Of a stretch of DNA of 64,000 nt, positions 33,736-46,161 are shown one piece after another. Location: NCBI RefSeq assembly GCF_026914185.1, contig NC_070571.1, positions 4,588,001-4,652,000 on the forward strand, in the 5' to 3' direction. Source of the DNA: Puccinia triticina. Lineage: Eukaryota > Basidiomycota > Pucciniomycetes > Pucciniales > Pucciniaceae. A program made the position numbers and the translations under genes. The notes under the pieces are model-generated. The model was not told where the DNA came from. It saw only the letters and a program-made list of their open reading frames with translations, and ran no database searches. Numbering within the stretch: the stretch's first letter is position 1; each line of letters starts with the position of its first letter.

Positions 33736-34010
33736 AAGTTGGGCGGGTGGGTGGGGAAGTAACTCCCTTCAATGGGGTGTGCTACTTATGCACACCATTT
33801 CATTTGGTGTACATTAAATTTCACCCCAAAAATGAAGCAGTCTGGGGGTTTTAACACCTGCACCCAAATGTTTTTGGGGTAATTAGGTCTGCACACCAAT
33901 AAATTGGGGTACCCCAGAAGTGCAACCCAGCAATATTGGGGTGCACATGTGGTACACCAAAATAATTTTGGTGTACATTAAGTAAATTTTTTAGGCTGAC
34001 CCGTTTTCCT

Positions 34011-34667
34011 AAGCCTGTGGCTTGTTGATTTCATGTGCACTGCTTGTTGTTTTGACAGGTGTCTTAATTTAGGAGCTAGAGGGACATCCAGAGCTTTCTA
34101 AATGTCAACGGGAAGTCATCCACTGATTTCTAACTGTGGAATCCTTATATTTGATGCCCATGATTCCGTGGGAATGGTGTTTCACTATTTACTGAAAAAC
34201 CATTAATGATAGAAAATGGTGATTTGATATGAAGAGAGTCATTCTACATGATTTTCCAAAATCATGTTGTGGTGTGCCAAATCTGTTTCAATTATCAAAT
34301 TGCATGAAGTCTTGATTCACTGTATGAGAAGGATGCATATTCTTGGATGTATTATTACATAACTAGAGGCCCATGCGGCTGTGCCGCTGCATTTTCTGTC
34401 ACCCAAGAAAATCAAAACAGCAGTATGACACAGTGATCAATGGATAATTCAGTTTGAGACTTTGTGAATTATTCTTCTTACTTTGAAATAAATCAAGGAA
34501 ACAGTTTACCAGTATCCAGAAAACAAAATTTGATGAAAAGATAAGGCAGATACACACAATACACCATGTGATAAACATTGAAATACAAATTATGTTAAAC
34601 AATCTATTTCTCTCAGAGAAATAGTTTTTCAAGCTGGACAGCCATCAAGAACCAAGGAGCAAAAAAA
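34011..34667. other. Non-coding stretch
   Basis: AT-rich sequence with only short frames; nothing recognised. Confidence 0.4.
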
Positions 34668-36570
34668 GGGACTTGAAAAATTGACTCCCGGAAATTAATC
34701 TTCCGACTCCCAAAAGTCGCGGAGACCGCTTCTGGACGTCTCCCGCGGGTCATCAGGACCCAATTTTGGTCTGGGGCTCATGTGGGATTTGGAAAATTAA
34801 TTCTGCCATCCCAAATCGGAGTCGGAAAATTAATTTCGCAAAAATTGATGGAAAAAAAGATAAAATTTATATCTTCCCACTGGGAGACCCAAAGCCCCCC
34901 AAATTTTCACAGCGCGCAGAATACACCCAGAAGCTCCCATGCTGGAATTTTGGGCATCACCCCACCCCATAAACGGTGTGTGCTACTGTGCCTCTAATTT
35001 GGCCGGATTTCCTACTAAGGAAATCTACCAAACCCTTAGCTACAGCGCCCCTGTCAGGCTCGGTGATGCCAAGACACGAAGTCCTCTAGCTACACGAGTG
35101 ACTGCGGCGAGTGGGCGCGTCTGTAGACGCGGTAAGATGATGGTTTATAAAGATTTATATCCCTGATGGGATGTAACGGAGGGGCCGCGAGAGCAGCGGA
35201 ATGGTTAAGGTGCCCTCCGGGGCGGTTCTTACAGGGCCTGAAAAGCAGGGGTAGTATGTCCTGTGTTGTCTGGGGTCCAACAAGCGGGGGTTGTTTGACA
35301 AGTTCCCAAGTATATAATTGATGGGGATTACACCCGAGATGATAAAGAGAAAAGGAGCTGGACTTACTGTTGGAGCAGGAGTCCAGCGACGAGCAATGAA
35401 TCTAAAAACAATCTAACACAAGCTGAGAGCGAACTGATCAACGAATATGTTCGGCGAAGTAGTGCGCTGCTGGGCGGTTAAAGTGATTGACGATTCTGGG
35501 GAGCAAGAGTCCTCCAGAGCCCGTTCTTTTATGCGGTTCTGGCGAGCTCTTCGGCTTGGTAAACTCCTAGCTATCCTCCCGATACATCTCATCGGAGAGC
35601 ATAGCAATTTTACTGCTCATGATACTCGTAGGACCCGTATCTCGTGGAGACGAGTCATAGGCAACGGGGCCTCTTCGCTGGTTCTACGGAACCTTCCTAC
35701 TCAACCTGACGCTCCATCCATCCTCCGCTCTCGTGTAGAGGATGGATAAATGTCGGTATACATGCGGCGAACTCCAGAACCTTTGGGATTTGGAGTTACC
35801 GTCTCTGAGGTGCTATGGCCATTGGAAACTCGTTTCCTTGGCGCTAACTTCCAGGCGGCTGTCTTCTTCACGTGATCAGGTACAGAAGTACTCTGTTTCG
35901 CGTGGCTTTTGTTGTTTAGCTGCCTACAGGCGGCGGTAGCTTCTACACAATCGAGTACTGTAGTACTCTGTGTTACATGGCTGATTTATTTTTGCCGCTA
36001 CCCGGCGCAACCTGTTTCCAAGCTAACAGTGGCTGGATGCTGTAAATCACTTGGATCTTCTAAGGAGGTCTTTCTCTACTTAGTTCCTTTTTTGTTACAT
36101 GTATATTTTTATGATTTGCTGTACAATGAGGTTCTGGACCGCCCAGCGGTCTTTTTTGTGTCTAGCTTCTCTAGGAAGCTATTTGTTGTAAAAAAATGTT
36201 CAAACTAATCTAACCTGTGCAGAGGTCCGCGCTGCGGTCTACTCTGCACCTAATTTACTGTGCTCTTGGCTGCGCTACCGGAGCTGCAGGCGGGGCTCTA
36301 TTCTAGAATGGTAGCCCGGCTGACAGCCCCAAAGTGCGCCAAAATTTCACAGCACAGAGTTAAATAACCTCTCTATAAATGGTTAGCTTATGGGCAGTAT
36401 TCTACTAACGGATATTAATTTGGAGGGGGTGGCGGCCTCCGCCACAGTTAATAGTGGGACCAAAATTGGGTCCTGATGACCCGCGGGAGACGTCCAGAAG
36501 CGGTCTTCGCAACGTCCGCGACTTTTGGGAGTCGGAAAATTAATTTCCGGGAGTCAATTTTTCAAGTCCC
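34668..36570. mobile_element. TIR element (~624 bp) carrying a nested solo LTR
   Basis: The left end GGGACTTGAAAAATTGACTC is complemented exactly at the right end (36570). The inverted arms are ~105 and ~115 bp; the right one holds 9 extra bases. Both arms share GACGTCTCCCGCGGGTCATC. It sits in A-runs (7 A on the left, 9 A on the right), so the target duplication length cannot be read. Without the nested LTR it is about 624 bp. No transposase. Confidence 0.75.
35052..36325 (-). mobile_element. Solo LTR, 1,274 bp, TGTCAG...CTGACA family
   Basis: It starts TGTCAGGCTCGGTGATGCCA and ends GTAGCCCGGCTGACA, with GCCCC duplicated at 35047-35051 and 36326-36330. On the complementary strand it matches the solo LTR at 41192-42310 at both ends and in the GGAGGGGCC/CCCTCCGG block, so the two are the same family in opposite orientation, with a diverged middle. 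Confidence 0.85.
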
Positions 36571-38213
36571 AAAAAAAAACCTAAAACAGTAATTCAGGTT
36601 AAATATCTACATAAGCAAAAAAACTGGCCCTCAGCACAAAAAATCCAGGTGATTTGTGCGGGTTTATGGGTCTTGTAAAAGTTGAGAAATTAAAAGCAAG
36701 TAGCTGCCACTGCCTTTTGTATGTCATGTTTGAGTCCCAATTGGCACTTTTATTTCATGATTTGTGCTGGAATCCAATGACTTTTGTTGTTGGTGGAGTA
36801 AGCTGAGGATTGGTGTACTGTGCACATGGGGGGAGGGGGGGGAGGTTTTCCTGATGAGGGTGAGAACCCTTTGCGCACCAGTGGTTAAATTTGGTGTGTA
36901 ATATTACACTCCAATTTCAAATTGCAGTTTGCTGATGCAACATAAAATTCTGCTGACCACAGCCCAATGTGAATAGTGCTATTTTTCCACTTCAATTAGT
37001 TACCCTCAATATTGAGCTTTTTGAGGGCTTTGGTAAGTTCTGCCTGAATGATAGCCGTCTTAATCTTCACCTTCTCTCACTTGAGCAAATTCAATGATCC
37101 TAAAAACCCATGCTGCAAGAAACAGTTTATCACTGAATGATTCAGCAAGACAATACAAACATTTAGTCATCATTGTGCTATGAGGTTAAAACTCTGCTCT
37201 TGGGGTTGTTGATTACACTCATCTAGCCACAATAACACACAAGCACAAGAAGAAGGAAGACAAAGGGAGCGGTAAATAAAAAGAAGAAGGGCCAGTGGGA
37301 TCACACATCATCAGCAAGGCTTTGGCGGGCAAGGGTGCAGAGGACGGGGTGGCAGATACGGTTTTCAGATGCTTGTGAGACCACTTAACATCCTTGTCCT
37401 CATGATAACACCAATGGGGGTCCGAGATGAGCGGGCCCTTGGTCTGAATGCTCTGTGAGATTTTGACAAACTAAGAGATTGATTTCATTAGAGTCTGCAT
37501 AGAAACGTTGAGACTGAACTAAACAAGATGAAAGACAATGGTTTCTCTGACCCAAGAGCAAGGGTGACAACACTATTAAGTCTGGTAATATATGGGTGAA
37601 AGTGGTTAATAGAACAAGATAAGACTCGGATGATGTGCAATGAAGTCATTTATGAAGGTGAAGATGTGTATCTATGAATTGTGACTTGTGAGGAGTGAAC
37701 AAAAGAATTGTAGAACGATTTGGTCAATAGAGAGATGAAACTTGGTTTGAAAAATGATAAGAGGAGGATAGTAATGCATTGTTTGAGGGTTGAGCATAAG
37801 CAAGGTGTGGTTGATGATGAGGACGGTGTTTGGATGGATGAGAGCAACTTGATGAAAAGCTAGAAGAAAGGTGGGAACTGAGGTTTTTCTGTTTACAAAT
37901 AAGCAAGCAGGGTGGATGAATTAGATTATGCTGAAGGTAACTGGTTCTTTTATAGGCAGGGTTCTCTCTGGTTACAGGTAAGGACCTCACTTGAGCAAGA
38001 TTCCCTTCTTGCTGATAACATCAGGTTCCGGCTTGAGAATGTGCCTCACCTGACCAAAGGTCAGAGTTGTTTCAGCCTGCCATTGCCTATAAAGACTGCA
38101 GCATTTGACAAAATTGGTCATACATGATTAGATTTGGAACAAGGCTTGTTAGGGCACAATTTGGACTCACTTGAAGGGGAACTCACAACTCATCAGGTGT
38201 TCCATATCAGAAT
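36571..38213. other. Non-coding stretch
   Basis: No supported gene. Short frames only; a G-rich tract lies at about 36828-36845. Confidence 0.4.
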
Positions 38214-38399
38214 TCAAAACCTGACATCCCCCTCAATGAACGTGTAATGCTTGTTCTTCAACCATTGTTTGCGCCGCTCAATCCATTGCTTCCGCCACTG
38301 CCAAGTGTCTGCATAGGTATTGTTGATCTCCTCAATCAACTTAGCCTTTGTGGCTTGCCGGTTGAAGCTTTTCCGCACCTTGTGAAATATTGTACAACT
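38214..38399 (-). CDS. Orphan coding-looking exon, unrecognised
   Basis: The minus-strand frame has a coding-like composition (IFHKVRKSFNRQATKAKLI, then WQWRKQWIERRKQWLKNKHY), rich in K, R, W and Q. A good acceptor (CCTATAG) lies just upstream at 38400-38401 and the stop is at 38214-38216. There is no start codon, so if real it is a terminal exon or a transposon fragment. I do not recognise it. Confidence 0.3.
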   Translation of the reverse strand, partial: SCTIFHKVRKSFNRQATKAKLIEEINNTYADTWQWRKQWIERRKQWLKNKHYTFIEGDVRF

Positions 38400-38635
38400 C
38401 TATAGGACTTGAAGGATTGCACCATTTGATGACTGAGACTATAAAGACAGAGAATTGCGGAATCATCAGTTTTTTGTTTTGTTGGACTAAGCCAAGACAT
38501 TTAGTTCTCAAGGGGAACTGTGAAGAATTCCTGTCAGCCTTAGAGTCAAAAAAGTTGACCTAAAACTGCCTTTTATCTCCATTTTATACCTAAATGTGTT
38601 CATATCTTTTTAACCATAAGACATAAGGCTGTTTA

Positions 38636-39464
38636 TAAAAAGTTTGGAACAACTGAAAAGTTTTGTTCCTATTTCTCAACAAGCTTGTATTTAAATTTTT
38701 ATATAATTTGAGAAAAGGAACAGAGGAGAATCTGGTTGGGGATTAGCTTTACCTGAAAGCAGCACGGTTGGGTGCTTGACTTTGGTTGAGGTTCTCCTTG
38801 GAGTTGTCTTCCTGGCTGGTAGCGCAAGGGCGGTAGCTATGCAAGGCTAACAGAGGTGTTTTTAATGGAAGGGCCTGCGTTAGCTTAGGTCTTGACCAAG
38901 GTCCTAGTCTGGTCTTTCTAAGGCTTACCAATGGCGGAGCCAGCTAACTAAAGAGCTTGGTCTTATCCTGCCTATACGGGTGGGCTGTGCTGGTGTCTGC
39001 TTGTCAAACATGGTTTGGTTAAGTCAGCTATCTTTTCTGTTTCTGTTGGTTCTCTGGGAGAGGTTCTACTCACCTTGTACGGTGGTTGCTGAGATTCTGC
39101 GGAGCAAGGGCTCTTGGTTCTTAGTACCGATCCGGTCTGCAAGGGTTCTACGAGTATAAGGTTGGTCAGCTATTTGTTCCAACTTTATCTCTCCTTGGGT
39201 ACGCACGTTGACGCTGCTTCTAAGCTTAATCTTCCCGTTGCGGTTCCCGGTATGGTTGCCGTGCCTGCAAGTGATTGAGCGGGGCTTGTCAGCTAGAGGC
39301 TGATTTAGGGTTCTGATCTGCAGAGGGGCTTACCTCTTTTTGCAGCTGGGGCTAGTTCTGGTTCTGTCCGCGCTAGCTTCCTCAAGGGATGCTGCGGGTC
39401 TGGGTCTGGGTTTTGCTGGAGCCGCGCGAGCTTCCTGGAGGATAGCTGCGGGCCTGGGTCCGTA
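38636..39464 (-). repeat. Copia-3 3' LTR
   Basis: 829 bp. The inner boundary at 39464/39465 is set by comparison with the other LTR. The polyprotein frame runs ~160 bp into this LTR before stopping at 39305. No strong polypurine tract is seen next to it. Confidence 0.85.
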
Positions 39465-40252
39465 TTCTCACAGCCTGCCATGCTTCTAGTCGTGAGATTA
39501 GAAGCAGAGTCTGAGATTTGGGTAACACCAATTTGCTTTAGCGAACGCCAAATGGTTGCGCGGCCGAGGGCTTTTGTGAGGAAGTCGGCGGCGTTGTCGC
39601 CTGTCTTGACGTAGCGCAGCCTAATGAGGTGCATGAGGATCAGCTCCCGGACGAAGTGGAGGCGAATGTCCATGTGTTTCGTCCGAAAGCTGTTCTGGGA
39701 AGTTTCACTGTTTGCTAGATTGATCGCTCCCTGGTTATCCACGGAAAATTGTATCTTGTCGACTGATTCCTTGAGCTCTATTTCTTTGATGAGGCTCGCG
39801 AACCAGGCTAGGTCTCTCCCGAGGTCGGAGAGCGCTTTATATTCCGCCTCAGCGGTTGACAAGGAGACCGTTGGTTGCTTGGTTGATTTCCAGTTGAGCA
39901 AGTGGTCGCCAGCAGCGACTAGGAATCCGGTTGTGGAACGCCTTTTGTCCAGGCAGTTACCCCAGTCGACGTCCGAGAACGCCTTAAGATCCCACGAGTC
40001 CGAGCGCCTGAAGGTTAAGCCTGTGTCCCGCGTGCCTGAGAGGTAGCGAAAGACTTGTACCGCAGCTTTGTAGTGCTTGATCCCTGGGTTTTCGAGGTAT
40101 TGAGATAGCTGGCTTACTGCGAACAAAATGTCGGGCCGGGTGAGGATACTCAGGTAATTGAGTGAGCCAATCAGAGCGCGGTAGTTCACGTCAAGTTTCT
40201 TGAAGATGCTGATTTCATGTGAAGTTGCCTTTTTCAGTCTTTCTATTGGGTT

Positions 40253-40812
40253 TGTTGAACTTAATGTAGTTCTGAATTATCTATTCTTTAATTTAACCTT
40301 TCCGTTCCGTTCTTATACACGCACCCCGTTGTTGTCCCCAAAACTTAGTTGATCTTATAAAAGTCCGCACGTCATTGTAGTAGTCTTTTCTTAATCAACT
40401 AAACTTGTTCGTTCTCAACACAACGCTCACTAACATCTAATCTCATTGATCAGGTCCGTATTCCTTTATCATTGATATCATGTACCTCATCACTCCATCC
40501 TTAACTCTTCTATCTCTTATTGTTTAGGTTAGTGACCGTCTTCAGTGTCATTAGTAGTATCGTGTAGATACTGATTTCACTACACCTATAAAGGTGTGTA
40601 TAAGAAATCAACTAAACTTGTTCGTTCTCAACACAACACTCACTAACATCTAATCTCATCGATCAGGTTAGTGACCGTCTTCGGTGCCATTAGTAGTATT
40701 GTGTAGATACTGATTTCACTACACCTATAAAGGTTAGTGACCGTCTTCAGTGTCATTAGTAGTATTGTGTAGATACTGATTTCACTACACCTATAAAGCG
40801 TTGAGTTCATTA
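40253..40812 (+). repeat. Copia-1 5' LTR with internal tandem repeats
   Basis: Contains three copies of a ~66-bp unit (GGTTAGTGACCGTCTTC ... CACCTATAAA) and two copies of a unit with AATCAACTAAACTTGTTCG. A TATA-like CTTATAAAAG lies near 40353. Confidence 0.85.
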
Positions 40813-40830
40813 GGTTATGAGCCCAGACTG
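40813..40830 (+). promoter_or_regulatory. Copia-1 primer-binding site, complementary to initiator tRNA-Met anticodon arm
   Basis: GGTTATGAGCCCAG directly abuts the LTR end. It is the exact complement of CTGGGCTCATAACC, the anticodon loop and stem of eukaryotic initiator tRNA-Met. Drosophila copia is known to prime from the cleaved anticodon half of this tRNA. The complementarity is seen; the mechanism is inferred. Confidence 0.8.
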
Positions 40831-40874
40831 TGCTTAATCTGCTACCTCATCAAACTTCGCTTTACAAATACGCA

Positions 40875-43800
40875 ATGACAGACAAGGCGATTCATTGTCT
40901 TCCAGTTCTTTCTCGAACAACGTTTGAAGATTGGCGAAATGTCATGTTTTCATTCTGTCTAGAGAAAGGTGTTGACAAAAATTTGTTGACCGACTTGGTT
41001 ACCGGCGAAAGGGATCCAATTGCCAAAGCCACTCTTAAACTTCAAAAAGGAGTTGCAGCTGGCATCCTAGGCCGAAATTTGGGAGTAGAAAACTACGCCA
41101 AATTCATCACCGAGGACAACAAAAAGCAGCCTCACCTTATTTGGACTGCTTTGATCAATCATTTTCAGTCGGCATCAGCTCAAAATCAATCTGTCAGCCG
41201 GGCTACTATATTAAGTTAGAGCCCAGCTAACTGATATATAACAACTGTTAAAAATACACATTTATTGCGGCGCAGAGCGCCTTGTATAAAATGAATACCA
41301 TATTCATTATTGAACAATAAAAGCGGCGCAGAGCGCCGCGCATAAATGAATATGTAACAAAAGACCTCCCCCCGAACGATGTATAGAATCAAAGAGAGAC
41401 TGTCAAAAACTCCAGCCGCAGGTAGCGGCCGGAGAAAGAATAGTAGCCATGATCCAAAAACCCGTTCTCAGGCCAAGAGAACGGGTTTGCTATTGTTGAA
41501 CTAATAAAAAAACCCCGTAGAACGTTCTACAGGAAACGGCCGGAGGAGAATAGTGAAGAAGTAAACTGCTGCGTCTCCCCCGGCCGAAGATGAACAACCA
41601 AGAAAATATCATAAAGAGTGGAACTCTTCCTTGGACCAAGGAAGAGTAACACTTGTTGTTGAGTAAAGAGGACAAGAGCGATGCAAGCAATAGAACGCTC
41701 TACCACTCCTGTCCTAACTAGTTCTTCCCGCGGCCGAGAAGCCGCGATGAATTTGAAAATAGACCAGCAACCCTACCGGTCGCCGCAAGAATACATAAAG
41801 GGAGGCTTTTTGAGCGAGTAAAAGCCTCCCCAGATTCATACAAACCATTTTGCCGTACCGCCAGCCTCGCCCTCGTCTACTCGACTAGTCCGCCAGCCTG
41901 ACCGTCCTTCGATCTCGGTTTTCTCCAGAGTCATTCGTCGTTTTTTTATCGTGGACTTTCTCTCTGAGTAAGTCCACTGTTTTTTCTTTCTCTATCAGGA
42001 TATACATCCCCCACCATCTCCTGGGAACGTCTTGCACGTTCGAAACACCCCCTTAACTGGGCCCCAGACGCCACAGGTCACACCACCCCTGCGCATAGTG
42101 TGCGCAGGCCCTGTAAGATCTTCCGGAGGGCACTTAACCACCCCAGGCGCTCCTGGCCCCTCCGTTAACCCTTTTTTTTGGGTATATTAAAAATAACTTT
42201 AAAGTTATTTTGCACTTTACCGCGCTTTAACCGCGCGCTACATCGCACCGTGCTCTGTCGCCGGCGTAGCTAGAGGAGTATTCATACTCTTGGCATCACC
42301 GAGCCTGACACAATCAGTCGTTTATCAAGACTTTCTAAAAATCAGATACATCTCTAATCTTGATCAATTTATTACCGATATTGACTTCGGTCTTTCTCAT
42401 CTTCGTTCGGTTGGAATTCAGATTGTGAAGATGGAGAAACAAACTCTCGACGAACATCTTCTTGCTGAATATCTGGTCAATTTATTGCCGTCAAATTTGG
42501 AGTATACTAAAGATCTCCTTTTGAACAAAAGTCTCATCGACATTGACACAGTCAAGCAATATCTTAACTCTAAATTGTTAAGTCTCAACAATTCAAACCC
42601 TTCTACCAGCTCAGATACGGTTACTATCAAATCCGAGTCGGCTTTGAAAACTGTTGTCGCTACCTGTCAAGGCGGTGAACATAATGAAAATGCTCGTCAT
42701 ACTAGAGCAAATTGCTATCACCTGCATCCAAACAAGGCTCCGGAGGCCTACAAGAAACGGATGAATGAGAAAAATGCGAAGAAGAAAGCAAACGCGGTGA
42801 CCTCGGAGGACGTGAGCGGTGTTTACGTCTGTGTGTCCAACCCGCAAGCGTTGGCGGTCGTCCAGAACAGCAGTCTGATATTTTTAGATAGCTGCTGTTC
42901 TGATCACATGTTTCCAACTCGTCGTCATTTCATCAATTACAAATCCTTCGATTCTGCTGTCAGCGTGGCTAGCGGTCAATCGTTATCCATTAAAGGTCGC
43001 GGTCTTATCAAAATCAAAAGCGAAAACGGGAAGAATTTTACAGTGGAAGCACTTCATGTTCCCGGTTTGACTCATGCACTTTTGAGTTTGGCTCGCCTAT
43101 CTGCCTCAAACTGTGATTTGATTCGACAGGAAGGGATGCGATACTTCGTTAAAGACACAGTCAAAAACATCGTACTCTTCAATGCTCGGATCGACAGCAA
43201 CATTTTTGTCTGCCAGGCTTCGGCAATTCGACCGTCAAACTCTACGGTCGCATCGTCAGTGGTACTATCCCCGGAAGGTCCGTCTAGTTCATCGCAAATC
43301 TCACTAGCCGAACGGTGTACTGATACAGAACTGCTTCACAGGCGAGCAGGACATCCTAGCCGAGAAGCATTAACAAAAATGTATCACATCACCTATTCTT
43401 CAAAGGATTGCGAAGCGTGTAGCTTGTCCAAATCTCATTGACTCCCTTTTTCTAGCCAATTACCAAAGCCACAATGTATGTTAGACTATGTATACATGGA
43501 CCTCAGTGGAAAAATTACTCCCTCAACTGTCGGCAAAGCTTCTTACTACTTCAAAATAACAGAAAAGTCAAGCTTTTGAGAAGTTCAAACATTACGTCAA
43601 TGAAGTTACGACTTTTCATTCGTCGAGGATCAAAAACCTTGTTACAGATGGAGGAGGAGAATTTTGTTCTAATGAATTCGAGGACTACTTGAGACAAGAA
43701 GGAATTCATCATCACATTACCGCGCCTTACACACCTCAGCAAAATTCTATCGCTGAGCGAGGTAATCGAACAGCAAGCGAAAAAGCAAGATCTTTGCTTA

Positions 43801-46154
43801 AACAGGCATATCTACCTGTAACACTGTGGGGTGAAGCTGTTTGTACGGCTCTCTTCTATGAGAATATCACTCCGACAAGAAAGATCAAATGGAAGACTCC
43901 GCACGAACTCTGGTTCGGCACTCCATTCAATCTTAATTGTCTTTGTGTGTTTGGTTGCCGGGCGTATATCAATATTCCAAAGGAGAGAAGAGAGGGGAAG
44001 TTTGGTGATACATGCAAGCGTGGCATCTTAGTTGGCTATAGGCTCGGCATCCCTAACTGGAGGGTGCTGACTTCAGATTCCCGGGTTGAGTATAGTCACG
44101 ATGTCACTTTTGACGAGACTATGTTTCCAGGAATCTCCCCGAAAAATCTAGCCTATCACGATTTACATGAGTTTACGGAAGATGTTGAGGACTTAGTCTC
44201 TCCTGTGAAGACTGTGACGTCACTTGACTCTGCAATGACGTCATCACCAACACCTCGCAGTGATAGCGACAGAGAGGAGTCTGACAATCACTTTCAATCG
44301 GATCTGGCCCCGCCTGCACTTCCTAATCCTCCCTCTCCTTTCAATTCTCATCCACTTCAGCCTGTATTGGCTGCGACTCCTTCCACTTCGACAACTACTG
44401 TACCTAAACCTAGTTGGTACTACGTTCCGGCTGATCAACCGGCTCCAAAGGATATCTCTTCTGATCCGACCAATCCCCAAAACATTCTTTCGACCAAGCG
44501 AAGAGCTCATCTTGCTCACAAACAGCTTACTGCTGAACCGTGGTTTGTGCCATTCTTCAATCAAAGTTTGTGCTGCTCATCAATTGCCAAAACTAACTTG
44601 GTTCCTAAAACATACAAGGCGGCAATAAATTCTCATCAAGCAAGTGATTGGATCAAGGCCATCAAGGTTGAACTTTTGGCAATGGATTGTTTGCAGGTCT
44701 GGGAGATCGTGTCAATTCCTTCGGAACCCACTCTACTTGGTACTGTGTGGGTATTTAGAATCAAAACAAATGCTGCTGGAGAGTTTGTAAGATTTAAAGC
44801 TAGGTTGTGTGCTCAAGGCAGTGCACAGCAGGATGGGATCAACTATAACAAAACTTTTGCTCCGACTGGTCATGCGGCTGCTCTGCGTTTGGTTTTGACA
44901 TACGGTGTCAACAACAATCTAGACATCCATCAGATGGACGTTAAAAACGCGTTTCTGAATGGGACCCTCTAAGAAACAGTTTATCTTCGAATTCCTCAAG
45001 GCCTGGACGCTCCTCCTGGCACATGTCTCCGCCTGATCAAATTGATTTATGGCTTAAAACAAGCTCTGTGTGTTTGGTATTGCAAACTGGTTACATTTTT
45101 CGATTCAATCAACTTTGTCCCTTCGGCTCATAATCCCTGCCTGTTCAAATCTGTTGACCCAGACTGGATCTGTCTGGTTCATGTCTATGTTGATGATCTT
45201 GTCATGGTCTCTGGCGATGTTTCCCGGTTCAAGAATTTTATCAATGAACATTTTCTGATGGATGACATCGGACCAATCAATTCACTGCTCGGGATGAAGA
45301 TCTCTTGTGCAGACGATAAAATTGAACTGTCTCAGGCAAACTACATTTCCGAAATTCTCTCTGAATTTAATATGAACAACTGTCAACCTGTTCTCACTCC
45401 TATGGTTCCAAATACCAGATTGGTTCGAGCAACACCGGAAGAAATACAAGAATTTGCGTCTCTCAACATTAGCTATAGGAGAGCTGTTGGATTGGTCAAT
45501 TGGGCTGCTGTTGCTACACGACCGGATATCACATTTGCAGTGTCCCAGCTATCTCAACACCTTGAAAATCCGGGTATCATCCACTGGAGGGCTTTCCTTC
45601 ACTTACTTCGCTATCTCTCAAAAACTATCGACTTTTCCTTAAACATCGTTGGTAACAAAAATCGTGTCGCAATTTATGTGGATTCCGACTACGCCAGTTG
45701 CTCTGACACTTGTCGCTCCTATTCCGCCTACTTGGTCCGCTGGAGTAACTCGATAATTGCCTGGCGTGCTAAAAAGCAAGCTTCGGTTGCTTCATCAACC
45801 ACAGAAGCTGAGTACAAAGCTTTGTACGACGGTGTTCAAGAAGCGATATCGATGCAAACTCTTCTTTCTTCACTCGACTTGCCACTTTATCCCATCCCCA
45901 TCTTTTGCGACAATCAAGGAGCAATTGCTCTGTCGAAAAATCCTCTTTTTCAACAACGCTCAAAGCATATCAATGTAAAATATCATTTCATTCAAGAGGC
46001 TTCGGAAGACAATCTAGTTGAAACTAAATACATTCCAACAAATGAAAATCAATCAGACGGCTTCACCAAATCTCTCTCAAATCGTCGCCATCAAATGTTT
46101 CTCAGATATCTCGGCTATCAACTCCGCGACTCCAAAGCTGAAATTCAAGAATAA
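40875..46154 (+). pseudogene. Copia-1 gag-pol polyprotein (solo LTR in gag, stops, frameshift)
   Basis: It starts at ATG 40875 (MTDKAIHCLPVLSRTTFEDW). Gag is interrupted at 41191 by a solo LTR and resumes at 42316. Order: gag; zinc-knuckle-like CQGGEHN...H...C; protease FLDSCCSDHM (usual form DSGxSDHM); GAG-pre-integrase HRRAGH...CEAC; integrase MDLSGK, TDGGGEF, YTPQQNS; RT FKARLCAQGS, VDVKNAFLNGTL-like DVKNAFLNGTL, catalytic YVDD near 45190; RNase H YVDSDYASC and TTEAEYKAL; stop at 46154. Breaks: TGA after SLSKSH (43439-43441), a one-base frameshift near 43576 in the integrase, and TAA at 44970-44972 after LNGTL in RT. It is not autonomous. Confidence 0.88.
41192..42310 (+). mobile_element. 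Solo LTR, 1,119 bp, nested in copia-1 gag
   Basis: It starts TGTCAGCCGGGCTACTATA and ends CACCGAGCCTGACA, with CAATC duplicated at 41187-41191 and 42311-42315. Leaving it out rejoins gag in frame (AQNQ to SVVYQDF). It contains repeated GGCGCAGAGCGCC palindromes near 41270 and 41322. Same family as 35052-36325. Confidence 0.88.
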
Positions 46155-46161
46155 GGGGGGA
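46153..46161 (+). promoter_or_regulatory. Copia-1 polypurine tract
   Basis: AAGGGGGGA lies directly before the 3' LTR, the expected plus-strand primer site. Confidence 0.75.

Noticed and set aside
34661..36579. Target duplication of the TIR element as a 7-9-bp poly-A
   Set aside because: Both flanks are A-runs of different length, so the duplication cannot be told from pre-existing A tracts.
44216..44243. Two TGACGTCA sites inside copia-1 pol
   Set aside because: They lie in coding sequence of a low-complexity Ser/Thr/Asp stretch far from any promoter; probably coincidental.
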